DNA of 55,000 bases from Apostichopus japonicus (GCF_037975245.1 NC_092563.1:25080960-25135959); one strand, 5' to 3'. Shown: positions 11,201-30,447, numbered from the stretch's first letter. Notes: generated by a model not told the origin, from the letters alone. Translations and numbers: made by a program.

Positions 11201-12940
11201 TATACAATTGATTGAAGAATGAGTGATAATTATTTGGAAAATACCGATAACTTTGAACTGCATAACGATTAGAAATTAATTGTTGTTTCCGCGAAGAACA
11301 TAACATTTTAATCAAGCACTTAATTAATTGATGGGAGAAATACATATTATGTGATTTGCAGTGAATAGTCACTTGTATGCAATAATATTCGAATGCCAAC
11401 TGTGAAAATACTAGTCAGAAAACAGCTCCATGAAATTTATAATTTCAAACCCAAACTGGGTGGAAGTGGAGAGATCAGGGTTGGAGGAAGGGGGGGGGGG
11501 TTAGGTAGTATAAGAGCCATAGGCGTAGGAGGCGGGGGGGGGGGCTGCAGCCCCCCAACCAAATTTTTTGGTGAAAATTCGGGCAATATGCTGAGAATTT
11601 CTCGGGCACCTACTGGAAGAATAATAATTTGCAATGTGTTTTTCATTTTTTGGGGGTAAAAATTCGGCAATATGCTGAGAATTATTCGGGCATCTACTGA
11701 AAGAATAATAATTTGCAATGTGTTTTTCAATTTTTTGGTGAAAATTCGGGCAATATGCTGAGAATTTTTCGAGCACCTACTGAAAGAAGAATAATTTGCA
11801 ATGTGTTTTTCAAATATTTTGGTGAAAAATCGGGCAATATGCTGAGAATTTTTTCGGGCACCTAAACTGAAAGAAGAATAATTTGCATTTTTTTTCCAAT
11901 TCTTTTGGTGAAAATTTGGGCAATATGCTGAGAATTTTGCGGGCACCTACCAGTGGCGGAGCGTCCATACAGTCAGAAGGGGCGGATGCCCCCCTGACGG
12001 ACTCAAATGGACTGCTGGCGCCCTTTTCAGCTTTTTACCACTTTTTGCTTATTCGCGATTATTGACTTTTTTATTGCGCTCTCAAATACCTATCGACATT
12101 TGTCACATTTTGTTGGTGCAATTTTCTGACCAATGGCGATGACACCTATTTAGTCTTCGTTTATCTGCAAATTAGCAAGGCCCGGAAAGGGTCATTTCCG
12201 GCGATCTAGGGAGATTCTTTACTCAAAAAATTCTGTACGCTCCGCGCCAACCTGTGGTGGCGCTCCGCTTAGATAGTGTCAAAAGCGCCGCTACAGACCA
12301 TTCTCTCCCACCTGACCAATACCCCTAGCTCCGCCAATGGCACCTACTAAAAGAAGAAGAATTTGCAATGTGTTTTTGAATGGTTAAACTTATATTATTT
12401 GTATTATCATTATTGTTGTAACGACTTCCCCAATAATTCTAACCAATATGGAAGGGTAATAACACGGAAAATGATTTTATGTTATTGGCAGGTGATGCAA
12501 TAACTAATGAATGCCTATATGATATGCACATTAACATGTGGAATGCGCGCGGAGTGCGCGAAAAAATTTTGGTTATATTTTTCGGGCAACTCTTTACAGC
12601 CCCCCCAAATCAGATGAGGCTCCTACGCCTATGATAAGAGCAAATTTTGTTTCCGTAGGTGCGTGTAATATTTGTGTTTTCATATTCAAATGCATGCACG
12701 CTATACTCTCTTTGGAGAGTCCAGCATAAACTGTAAGACCAAATTTTTCCATTATTTTTTCCAGAAATTTTACCCGACGAGGAATGTAAAAGGATAATGG
12801 AAACGGAAATATTTAATGTAAACGCAAAAAAGACAGCAATGTTAGACAAAACGAAAACTCTTTTGCAACAGTTTTATACACCGTTCAACCGACAGATGGC
12901 AGCATTCATGAATGATGACAGCTATAATTTTGGCTATTGA
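5256..12940 (+). CDS. gene A: CHST15-like N-acetylgalactosamine 4-sulfate 6-O-sulfotransferase (8 exons)
   Basis: Exons: 5256-5303, 5802-6086, 6733-6976, 7700-7861, 8632-8785, 9176-9323, 10678-10822, 12765-12940. All have GT/AG borders and phases close to 453 codons. Predicted role: transfer of sulfate from PAPS to the 6-position of GalNAc-4-sulfate in chondroitin/dermatan sulfate, in the Golgi. Seen: short basic N-terminus (MDRKR), one hydrophobic anchor at residues 18-34, a stem with N-glycosylation sites at N64, N91 and N99, the 5'-phosphosulfate loop GFHKCGTT (K148), the EPHWW motif, the 3'-phosphate motif RDPVVRFRS (R293, S301), a SRMEDR segment, and the family-typical C-terminal FYTPFNR. 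Length is a little under vertebrate CHST15. Intron 7 holds a composite hAT element. The gene faces gene B tail-to-tail. Family assignment is firm; exact acceptor specificity is not known. Confidence 0.9.
8400..8590 (+). promoter_or_regulatory. dense CANNTG (E-box-like) hexamer stretch in intron 4 of gene A
   Basis: Just before exon 5 the intron has many CANNTG hexamers (CATATG, CATCTG, CATTTG, CATGTG, CAATTG, CACCTG) in alternating purine-pyrimidine sequence. The paralogue gene B has a comparable stretch in the same intron (19375-19575). A regulatory role is inference; it may only be decayed simple repeat. Confidence 0.4.
9587..9790 (+). repeat. minisatellite, about three 75-bp units, in intron 6 of gene A
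   Basis: Three diverged units each carry GGGTCACAACAT or a close variant, followed by an AGGAGCCTA or CCTCCTAGG segment and CCCTCGAGG. The same array is at 36916-37119 in block 2. Just upstream, block 1 has about 85 bases (starting in a G-run near 9438) that block 2 lacks. Confidence 0.65.
11518..12633. mobile_element. composite hAT-like element (CATAGGCGTAGGAG family) in intron 7 of gene A
   Basis: Terminal inverted repeats are CATAGGCGTAGGAG. The 8-bp target duplication ATAAGAGC is at 11510-11517 and 12634-12641. The interior is a minisatellite of about 84-bp units (motif GCAATATGCTGAGAAT, five clear units) interrupted by a second hAT-like element at 11951-12339. There is no transposase. 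Long minus-strand frames here come from the repeat and are not genes. It is shared with block 2 (38845-39967), so it was present before the blocks separated. Confidence 0.85.
11951..12339. mobile_element. nested hAT-like element (CAGTGGCGGAGC family)
   Basis: The 389-bp element begins CAGTGGCGGAGC and ends GCTCCGCCAATG. It is flanked by the 8-bp duplication GCACCTAC (11943-11950 and 12340-12347) cut from the surrounding minisatellite unit. The same nested copy at the same site is inside all three composite elements of this window. The composite therefore moved after it had acquired this passenger. Confidence 0.85.
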
Positions 12941-14119
12941 CAATTCCTGTATATAGAACCAATATTGTACTAAGAGGGGTGATCATTTTGTTGACAACTT
13001 GAAAAGGAAGATATTTTTACGGACTTCGCTCTGTGACACAAGGTCCGGGGTTCGATTCTTACCTTCGAGTCCCAAAAGGACATATATCGCTATTACTGTA
13101 GTCTTTTGGGCATATCCTGCTCCATGTAACAGAGCATGTATAGGTGTCAAAAGAGCAGTGAGATCACGACTCGCCGAGTTTCACGTTCTTCGGTTTGAGA
13201 AGTAGTATTCTATATGGTATTTGTACGATCTGGTAGTGATTTCTCTGTGGCGACACGCAGAGACTACTGAGCTCCGATTTTCTGTTCGGGAGTGTGCTTT
13301 TGCCATAATGGCGTGTTTTGCTTCGAGGCACAATCAGCATTTGTTGTTGCCGGTGAGATTATCACAACTACCGAAAACACCACAGCACACACATTGGGAT
13401 GACAGCCGGGCGAATTCAAAACAAGATTCAACAACCAAACGGAATCATTCAATCACGAAGCATGCAAGAACGAAACTGAATAATCTAAACACATCTGGGA
13501 CCTAAAACGAAGATAGCAGAATTTCAGCATTGTGTGGTCGATAACCTAGCATAACGTATAGATATGTCTGTTGGCGTGTGTTGGATAGTAAGATATAGCC
13601 AAAAGAGAAAAGAAAAAAAAATGATACTTTCATTTCCAACTTTATTGTTTAAAACGTTAAATCTGTAAAGCAATGAGATGAATGCAGGAATGAGATAAAA
13701 AACTAAAAAAAAAACTAGACCTTTTCCGAGACCTCTCTTTTTTATGAGTATCCATGTTAAGTTAAATTGTTGTTCGTTATGATAAAGATAACTGCCATGA
13801 ACAACTCCTCCTCCCCCCTCCCGCCCCACCCACCTCCCTCCCTCCTGTCTCACCTCACCCTCCACAGTCAGGAGGCACAAATCCAGCAACCGTTATTTCA
13901 TGAACAACATATATGAACAACACACACATATATCTATATATATATATATATATCTATATCTATATCTATATATATATCTATATATATTATTAATTATTAA
14001 TATATCTATATATATCTATATATTAATAATTAATCATATAATTAATGTAATTAATATAACAGTTAGCATAATAAAATAATATAATTAATTGACAATATAT
14101 TTACGAATAGTAGACCTAT
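12941..14119. other. region between convergent genes A and B, left part
   Basis: This includes the 3' flank of gene A, for which I found no clear AATAAA close to the stop. A tRNA-like B-box GGTTCGATTCT lies at 13049-13059 without a convincing A-box, perhaps a worn SINE. A C-rich stretch is at 13805-13860, and an AT microsatellite (TATATC variants) at about 13930-14030 is much longer in block 2. No supported coding sequence was found. Confidence 0.5.
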
Positions 14120-15480
14120 AGTAATTTTATTTCTGGAATATAATTTACTGCAGATGTAAGTGACCATTTCCCTATTTTCTTGAGAATTTCTCTTGACGAA
14201 AAGGAGGACGTACAAAGGTGAATATACTAGAAATAATTCTAGTAAAGATACTGAACATTTCATTAACTTCCTTCAGGATTCTGATTGGAATTGTATATAT
14301 TCAGTTAGTGATGTGAATTACTCTTATGATAAATTCACTTTAGACTTTTTTGCAAGAGTAATTCGAAACGTCGTTAGAAACGTCATTCATGTATAGCGAA
14401 TGGTATCTTACAATCGATTTAATGTAAACATAAGCTTGATCAAAAATTATTTTAAGGAGTCCTACAAAAAGTCATTCTGATATGTTTCGTATACTCATTG
14501 CAATAAGCTGAATCATGTCATTCGTATTTTTTAAAAAGCGTTTTTTTCCCCTGATAAGTTCAATAACTGTAAGAATAATTTTTGTAAGAATGACCTTTTG
14601 AAAATAGCCAAAGTCATTCCTATTTATTTAACAAGGAGACCCTGAAGCTATGGTGACAAATTTCGTCCAGTTTCTGACTTATCCGCGGGTCTTTCCAAGT
14701 TATTTGAAAAAAAATAGTGTTAAACTGTATTCACAGTTTTGCTATAGTAGTTATAGTGTTGTAAGAGTACATGTTATGTTATGTAAATTGTCTATATAAG
14801 TGAAGCTTATTTGCATATTGAAAGTATTTAGACGGCTGTGTATGTTTCATTGTTATTTCTGTTATTTGTATGTTAATTAGTTGTATGTTAATTAGTTGTT
14901 GTTAGATTTGGATGGCATTTGAGTGCCGGGGTCTTGAGTGAGACACCTCGTAAATATATGTGTGCAATGCACGCAAAGCATCGTTTATTTTTCGTTTATG
15001 AGACTTTCTCATTATGCAAAATGCTTTGCGTTAGAGGCCTCATTGCAATCTTTTGCATTAAAGGCCTCGGCCTTGAGTGGATTAAAAGCTCTCTTTCCCA
15101 CAGAATACAATTCCCACCTTTTCAACAAATGTAGATCCCGAGACGATGAATATTGCATGTGGCGTTCCACATCAAGGATCTTATTTAGGGCCGTTACATT
15201 TTATAATTCATGTCAATGATGAACATGTAGTATCAAAGAAATTTTCCACGTTCTTGTTTTGCTGATAATACTAATGTTTTCTTCACCGGCCATAATGTTT
15301 ATTTGTATTGAAAGACACAATTTGTCAGGAACTTAAAAAATTCTATATGCTTGGTTCACTGCCAAATAAACTGTTCCTTAATGTTAGTAAGACTAGCTAT
15401 TTTGTTTTTCAGAATAATAAGAAAAACATTAATAGTTTATTGAGAAAAAACAAACTAAATGAAAGGATATAAAGGTTTCT
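14120..15480 (+). pseudogene. decayed non-LTR retrotransposon (LINE) remnant, block 1
   Basis: Broken fragments match the order of a LINE protein. SDHFPIFLR at 14159-14185 is the end of the apurinic-type endonuclease. KIAKVIPIY and FRPVSDLS lie near 14605-14690 (reverse transcriptase entry). A VPHQGSYLGPLHF-like block near 15160 and an ADNTNVFFTG-like block near 15265 follow (catalytic ADD altered to ADN). Stops and frameshifts separate them, and an unrelated AT-rich stretch of roughly 400 bases interrupts the reverse transcriptase. The block 2 copy is at about 41494-42854. The clade (CR1/Jockey-like) is not certain. Confidence 0.75.
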
Positions 15481-15703
15481 TAGTTTCCGAAAGTTTCGAG
15501 AACCTGTTTGGTCCGGGGACATATATGTTAACCCCAAATTGTTATAATTTTTTTTTTTTTGGGGGGGGGCTACTTCATTTATATTAATTATGAATGATAA
15601 TGAGATAAAACTACATGTATAACTAAATATGAGCCCCTAAATGTACATAGCCCCCGGAAGCTCTAGCTACACCCCGAGACTCAAATGCAATAAACATGAA
15701 CAG

Positions 15704-23538
<7,835 letters not shown>

Positions 23539-23811
23539 CGTCAAGCCCGCATCGCTCCTCTTACTTGAGGTTCTAGTATTATCTCGCTTCGTAGTATACA
23601 TTGAATTTGTTGTTGACCTACGTTGATGGCACGTATTTCCTAGTGTGACCACGACCTCCTTCAACTCTCTATAACAAACGCAGTTAGAACCTCCCTGATA
23701 CGTGTTTCAGTTGCGAGCTCAAAGTCAGCACAAATCGATTGTTACTTGAGGCTCCACTGCCCCCATTTAGTATCTAGCATTATATTATGGAAGGTAGCAT
23801 ATGCCCATTAT

Positions 23812-23826
23812 ATATATATATATATT
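23812..23826. repeat. short TA run at right end of block 1
   Basis: Homology with block 2 stops at this run. The block 2 counterpart is a much longer AT array at about 50595-50700. Confidence 0.85.
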
Positions 23827-23975
23827 GTCACCGAGACGACGCTCAATGAAGCTGAACAAGGTGGTTGTATGTTTTAGCCCATATTTTCACACCCGTGGAA
23901 AGACCACGGGTGTGAAAATATGGGCTAAAACATACAACCACCTTGTTCAGCTTCATTGAGCGTCGTCTCGGTGAC
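23827..23975. repeat. 149-bp perfect palindrome (72-bp arms, 5-bp loop)
   Basis: Arms 23827-23898 and 23904-23975 are exact reverse complements around AAAGA. It begins GTCACCGAGACGACG and ends CGTCGTCTCGGTGAC. It sits directly after the TA run at the end of block 1. No coding sequence is recognised. Possible explanations are a foldback element end, a template-switch product at the duplication junction, or a library/assembly artefact. Confidence 0.95.
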
Positions 23976-24230
23976 AGTGAAAAAATCGTTGGGTATCGAC
24001 AACCGGAAGTCCTGCATATCGTCCGCCGTCCGGTATCTGGCCGTCGCTTCTTATTCACCTATTCCTGTCGTCTATAAGCCTACCAATTCCTGTCGTATAA
24101 AAGCTCACCATCGTATTCCAGTGACAGAAATAGTGTACCACGTGCCTGATTCCCGTAGCACCAATGTACTCGTCGTCAGCCTGCTGACTCATGGAAGACC
24201 TGAAGACTCCCAGGACTTCTGCTAAGAGGG

Positions 24231-25460
24231 ATGTTACGACGCAGAGTCACTGAGCGTTTAATACGCGAGTTAAGATTTGGTAAACAAGTTAGACTGCCGC
24301 AAGACATACAACAGTTAGCTGATGATATGCAAAATGCATTCCTTGTACTTTCAGAGTTAAAAACTTTGAAGGAGGTTGATTCTCAAGCAGTCTTAATCGA
24401 AATAGTTGCCAGGTTTCCTAACTATGTGCAGTTGAGATGGAAAAAATATGCATTGAAGGCCAAACGGGCCGATGGTTGTTATCCAGGGTTTAAAGAATTC
24501 ATCGAATTCGCAGGTGAAATCGCCAGTGAGGTAAATGACCCAGTTTATGGCGACGTGTATCTCAAGCGTTCTGATAAGTGTAAACGTGAACAAAGGAGTA
24601 CTTCAAGCAGCTAATCTATCTCTTTGTCTAAGTCCAATACGTGTACTGGTGAAGGTGCCCAGGCAGCAAAACCTGGAATGTACGCTAGGGCTGAACCTCC
24701 TTGTGTACTGTGTGAACAATCACACCGTCTGTGGCATTGTGATAAGTTTAAACAATTGCGTCCTAGAGAGAGATTGACTGTTGTAATTAAGCATAAGTTG
24801 TGTCATAACTGCCTTCGTGCCTCTCATAACACTAGTGATTGTGGCAAACGCTCTGTTTGTAGATTGCGAGGTTGTGGTAGGAAACATACCATGTACATTC
24901 AGTGTGATGATAATACCGTAAATTCTTCACCCGATATTGAGGTTTCTAATGCTAGCTTCTCTCGTAGCAAAAGTACACATATGCCTTTAGTTCAGGCCAC
25001 CGTGAACAGTTTGTGTGACGCATTTGTATTGTTATATAGTGCATCCAGCAATTCCTTTTGTTCCCGTGCATTGGTCAACCAATTAGGAATCACTGGTAAC
25101 TCTTATCAATTTGAGCTTAGAACGTTGAACTCGTCAGGTATTCAGCAATCCGAGATGGTAGATCTGTCCTTGTCTTCTAAATCGGGTGAAATCTTAAAAT
25201 TATCTGCCGTTTACGTAGTTGACGAAATACCAGTTAAGAATTCTATGGTCGATCTGGAATGTTATTCCCATCTTATTGGCGTCGGTCCCCTACCTGCTTA
25301 TCAGAGTACTGATATCACAGTAGACATTCTCGTAGGTCAAGATAATTCTGAGGCACTTGTGCCATTGGAGGTTAGGCGGGGTGCTCCAGGGGAGCTCTTT
25401 GCGGTGCGTTACATGTTTGGTTGGAGTCTTAATGGACAATCTCCCATTAGCCTCCGAGTC
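24231..25460 (+). pseudogene. BEL/Pao gag C-terminal part, zinc knuckles and protease (broken)
   Basis: A gag-like helical stretch (LADDMQNAFLVLSELKTL) runs to an in-frame TAA at 24612-24614, and the frame continues past it. Then come cysteine-histidine knuckles (CVLCEQSHRLWHC; CHNCLRASHNTSDC) and a retropepsin-like domain. Its catalytic site, expected to carry an Asp in a DSGS-type motif, reads YSAS at about 25035-25046, so the protease is almost surely dead. A frameshift near 25455-25466 ends this frame. Confidence 0.85.
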
Positions 25461-25469
25461 GTAAGATAA

Positions 25470-26578
25470 TTTCAAATTTTATATCTACTTCGACTATTCA
25501 GACTGATGTTTCTCGTTTGTGGGAAATAGAGAATGCGGGGTTGGATCTTCCGTCATGGTCATACGAGGACAAGTTGGTGATATCTTTGTGGGACAAAGAG
25601 CACAGGAAAGTGGATGGTCACCATGAACTTCCTATTCCTTGGAGGAACAGGTCGGAGACCCTCCCAAATAACTTTGTTGTTGCCAAAACTAAGTTAGACT
25701 CGTTGTCCAAGAAACTTGTTAGGAACGGCTCTTATGATAGGTATAACGCTGAGATTGTGAAACTTGTAGATAACTGTTATGCAGAGGCAGTACCAGATTC
25801 AGAGTTGTTCATGGTAGACAGGATATGGTATTTACCCCATCATGCTGTAGTATCAGAGAAGAAACCAGACAAACTTAGGGTAGTTTTCGATTTCGCTAGT
25901 AACTTCAAAGGCAAGTCTTTGAATGATCGTTGTATGCAGGGTCCCGACATGATTAATAAGCTTCTGCCGGTCCTGTTGAGATTTCGGCAACATAGTATAG
26001 CAGTTCAAGCAGACATTGTATCTATGTATAATCAAGTTAGGATCCCAGCTAGGGATAGAGATGCCCTACGCTTCCTATGGTACATTAATGGTAAATTAAG
26101 ATACCTTCGTATGACGTCACATTTGTTTGGAGGGGTGTGGTGTGCGGCTAGCTCCGCCTATGCTCTCAGGCGTACAATTACTGATCTGCCGAGTGTGATT
26201 CCGCTTGTTAAGTATGCAGTTGAAAGATCGTTTTATGTAGATGATTGTCTTAGTTCTGTGTCGAGTAAATCAGATGCTGAGATCATTATTAGGGAAATCC
26301 CCAAGGCCCTGGAAAGTGGAGGGTTTAAGTTAACTAAGTTTGTAGTCAATGATTTCAGATTGCTAGCTGAAGTGTCCGTGGAATGTAGGGCTAAGGAAGT
26401 TCTAGATTTTGGTACTAGTAGTGAAAGCAGGGCTTTAGGTATAAAGTGGATGGTTTCCCGCGATGAGTTCTTCTTCGCGCTGGAGAAAGATTTTGGTGGC
26501 TTGTTAACCAGGAGGAGAATGCTTAGTATAGTTTCGTCAATTTTCGATCCGCTAGGCTTGATAAGTCCTTTCAGGCAA
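25470..26578 (+). pseudogene. BEL/Pao reverse transcriptase
   Basis: The frame includes LRVVFDFASNF, QADIVSMYNQVRI (first catalytic Asp) and FYVDDCLSS, with the YVDD active site at 26234-26245. The catalytic residues look intact, but the frame is separated from the protease upstream and from RNase H downstream by frameshifts (near 25460 and 26575). The segment LGLISPF before the second frameshift is a typical BEL connection region. Confidence 0.9.
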
Positions 26579-27278
26579 GCTCCTTTTCCAGGAAGCTACA
26601 GCCCGTGGGTTGTCGTGGGATGAAGAGATACCCCCTGATATTGTAAGGACTTGGGACACCTGGGCTCAGTCGTTGTCTTCTGTTAGTCGTTTGAGGGTAC
26701 CTCGTTGTATAAAGCCTTGTTCCTTTGATGATGCATTCATCGAACTTCACCATTTTTCAGATGCTAGCTCTAAAGGTTATGGCTGTTGCTGTTATGTACG
26801 CTGTGTAAATAGGAAAGGGGAAATTCATGTACAGTTAGTCATGAGTAAGAGTAAAGTTGCTCCTTTAAAGCTACGTACTATACCTCGTTTGGAGCTGCAA
26901 GCTGCTGTATTAGCCGTAAAGGTTGATTCTCTGTTGAGAAGGGAGTTAGCTCTTGAATTTGCCAAATCGTATTTTTGGACAGACTCGGAAGTTGTCTTGA
27001 AGTACATTCACAGTGATAGCAGAAGATTCCATGTTTTCGTTGGCAATAGGGTTAGTCTTATCAGGGAGTTCAGTGACCCGCAACAGTGGTTCCATATTGA
27101 AACTAAAGCTAACCCAGCTGATCTAGTTACTAGAAATTGTTCCTTCTCATCAGAGCCGACGCCTCCCTCCAAAGCTCACGAAGACAAGCTTGTCATGGGA
27201 ACATTTAGTATGGAGTTGAGAATGAAGATCATGGGCTACAAGAAACCAGACGAAGAGGTCTGTATAGAATGGGTCTAG
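26579..27278 (+). pseudogene. BEL/Pao RNase H with non-retroviral tail
   Basis: The acidic RNase H residues are visible in HHFSDASSKGYG, IPRLELQAAVLA and WTDSEVVLKYI, followed by the usual NPADLVTR. Instead of the integrase zinc-binding region the frame then runs about 44 codons, across the duplication junction at 27146, to a stop at 27276-27278. The last part is shared with 376-510. Confidence 0.85.
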
Positions 27279-27280
27279 AT

Positions 27281-29181
27281 AAAGGGGTATTTGAGTATCT
27301 GTTCAACTGTATGTCCCATTTAATTCATACTGGGCATGGTGATGTAACCACTAAATGTTTTTGGTTTCCGGTTGATAATTTCTGATTTTGGCCGTCTGTA
27401 CCATAGAGAAAGCTGTACCTTGAGATTCCATGCACGTGTCCTTGTCATGAACTCTGCTTAAGAGTTGTCTTCTCTTTCTGATACAGTTCGGCTTGTATCT
27501 TTGGTCTAGTATATACCACTTTAATACCTTTGTGGAGAATAGATGGATTTACTCCACGGATTAATTCAGCATATGTTTTAGGGGGGATTTTTTTTTTTTG
27601 GGGGGGGGGAGATTATGTTAAGCAGTATGGGCATTGGCTTTCCTATAGTTCAGTATCCCGAGGCTAGGCTTTTATCAGAGCCTATAGGTAAATATCTCCA
27701 TTCCTTAGAGTGTTGATGTTATAATTCTGAGCACTAGGTTATGCCCCATTTGTTTTATAATAAGTTGGCCAGTACAGAGGTTTTCTGACGTACATCTCTT
27801 GGAACAGATTGCCATTCGATTAGGTCTTGAACAGGTTGGGAGTTTGGTAGGGGGTGCATCTGTCACCTTACGGAAGGGGTGCACTGTTGAAGTAGACCAG
27901 GACCCGCGAGAAAAATAAAAACCGAGCCTTTATGTCCCATAACCCCCCCCCCCCCCCTACCTCCTCCCACTTTTACACCGTATCGCGAAAAAAGGGTACA
28001 CACAGAGAGACGCGGAAACAATACTGAATGTACACTGGATGAACAACTGGATATTCCCTCCCCCCCCCCTCCTCGGCCCTCACCGTTACCCCCGACTTAG
28101 TAAATTATGACCATTGCGCTCATGGTTTCTAGAAACCAAAGTACAGGCCCGTATCCCCGTAGGCCGGTTCACGTACGGGGGCCGTTCATTCATACCCCTC
28201 CGGCTCTCGCTCCAACTCACCATCTGTGCCTCCAACATATGTGTACAACACCCTCCCCCCCACACCCCCTGAAGTTATTGGTTCCCCTTTCAATTCAGAA
28301 TTTCTGGCTAAGGGACTGAGTCAGTCTGTGCTGGGTGAGTCAACTGTCCGGTGTATACGACAGTATGATTATGATAGTAACTGCAGTAACCGTGTCTATA
28401 TCGTAACCGTATACAGACAGGTACAATAGCTTAGCTCCCTTGTGTCATGTGTCGGTGATGCATGTCACAAAGGATAACTTACGGTCCAATACTGAAGGTT
28501 AAGTGTATCCCATTGTCAGAAATTATATGGTTTAATGATGACTTGCGTATAGCGTGAATAATCAATCGAAGGTTATCGGAAGAGATAGAAAGAAAGAAGG
28601 AAGGGATATCTGGTTTGTGACTGGATTATTTATAATTCTAATAGTATACTATAGAACTACAACTGGAAACTCGGTTACGAAAACTCAAACCACACTGTCT
28701 ATATGGGGTATTGGGTTTTTAGCATATATAGTGTTTGACAGACGATGCACGTGAGCTTGTTGTAAACACTATTGAAGCGAACGTTGTTGTAGAGATCTAA
28801 TTCAAGCAATCTAAAGTCCCTTTATCGATATTTCTTAGTGGAAATCTGAAAGCCCTTAGCAAAAAGTACAACCTCCCCTCCCCATCCCACCCACTCACCC
28901 CGAAAATATATAAAAAGTAATAATATCAATAAATAATCCAAAACAAAATCCTCCACGTTGAAAATTCCACAACAAATTCTTGCAAACAAATATTGAGCCT
29001 TAATCATTTTCACAGTGTAACTTAATTAATCCAAACGAAGCTTATACTTCTAAACAAATTCGTTATTGTTTATCCAGCGATTACAGGTCTTCTTAAGTAA
29101 TTATTCTCCCAACAATGACAGTGAACTTGAACTTATAGAAGAACTCATCCTTTCGTAGGTCACAGCTTTTTCGCTTACACA
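27281..29181. other. non-coding stretch at left of block 2
   Basis: This is the counterpart of 511-2984 without the TTAA MITE (empty site 29022-29025). It has about 57 bases near 29128-29173 that block 1 lacks. No supported gene was found; homopolymer runs are near 27580-27612 and 27943-27958. Confidence 0.5.
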
Positions 29182-30447
29182 CAGGGACGTCTCTAGAGGG
29201 GGATGTGGGGGTGTCTCCCCCCCCCCCCAATCTTGTAAAACTGACGATAGTTGGAAAATTTGAGTGCGACAGTCGGAATTTCCGACTGTCGCACTCTAAT
29301 TTTTCCGACTGTCGCACTCTAATTTTCACGTATTCTTGTAATTTTTGAGTGACCTAAAATTTTCGGTCAAAACAGACCTTTAATTAGTCATATTTACCAC
29401 GTTTTCCTTGTCATATTGAGAAATTGTATCTCGCGATCCTTATGCTCCACCATACAAAACTTCGCATGATTTTGAATACTCTAAAAAAACAACGTTCAGC
29501 TTTAATTCGGTTAATTTATGTATTAATTTTGCTATTGGGTGGGTTGAACCTGTTCGCTAGCTTCAAGTAAGTTCAGGATATACATTGGCTGTATGGTATA
29601 CAATTAAAACGCTCAATGATAATCTATGGAAGCTTAAAAATGCCATAAACATAAGAAAAACTTTGCCCCATAAGTTGACATTTTTCAGTAAACTGTTTAG
29701 ATAACAAGATAAAATCTTATCAAAAATCAGAAAAATGTTGGATTGCTCAGTTGCTTTAACTGAGCAATTGACAATTTTCTGAAAAATGTTTAATTGACAA
29801 CTTATCATATCTCATCAATTGAACATTTTGCTGCAAAATGTTCAATTGTTCACTTCATCCCATCTGAGCAATTGAAAAATTTTCTGCAAAATGTTTAATT
29901 GACAACTTATCGTATCTCGTCAACTCAACATTTTTCTGCAAAATGTTTAATTGTTCACTTCATTCCAAATGTTCAGTTGGAATGAAGTATATAATTGATT
30001 TTTTTCATGTGAGTGATAAATAGCCCCACCCCCCCCCCAAGGAAAATATATTAAGGGTGCTAGTAAGGAGCACTGTATTTTTTTGGTAATTCACTATGTC
30101 GTCGAATATAATTTGTTGAAAAAAGTTTTCCCTTTGTTACATTAACATAGCTTTTGTAGTCAGTAGTCTATGTAGCCGTCAAGCAGATAATTATAGGCTA
30201 CTCAGTTGCTTACTTGCTTAACCAGAGTGATTAATAAGGTTGTGAAGTGAGGGCCAGTGGTACAAATGTATCGAGAAAAAATAAGCGCGCTACGCGCGTG
30301 TGAACATGGCAATGGTGATGAGTAGTACGGGGGAGGGGGTGGGAGTGGGGGGTACAAGGCAGCAGTCGGAATTTTCTGGCTCCAAAACCCATCCAGGTGG
30401 AATTTCAGCCACTACACCCCCCCCCCCCCCCATCATCAGGCCCTAGC
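29182..30447. mobile_element. hAT-like non-autonomous element (CAGGGACGT family), block 2
   Basis: It has the same ends and target duplication (CTTACACA at 29174-29181 and 30448-30455) as 2985-4598. It lacks the nested 351-bp MITE and shows its empty site GTTGAACC at 29543-29550. Confidence 0.8.

Larger units (their letters stand above)
24231..27145 (+). mobile_element. truncated BEL/Pao LTR retrotransposon
   Basis: Domains in order are partial gag, zinc knuckles, aspartic protease, reverse transcriptase and RNase H, the order of BEL/Pao Pol. No LTR pair, integrase or complete gag start is visible. The open frame after RNase H switches at 27146 into sequence that belongs to the duplicated block. 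One in-frame stop and two frameshifts break the coding region. The 250 bases before it (23976-24230) are not recognised. Confidence 0.85.

Noticed and set aside
11437-11946. 169-codon minus-strand frame rich in SILPEF/HIARIF
   Set aside because: It lies wholly inside the minisatellite of a hAT-like element. It changes length with unit number and has overlapping frames of the same kind.
13221-13505. 94-codon plus-strand frame between genes A and B
   Set aside because: No recognisable domain or splice context. It is preserved in block 2 only because the whole block is nearly identical.
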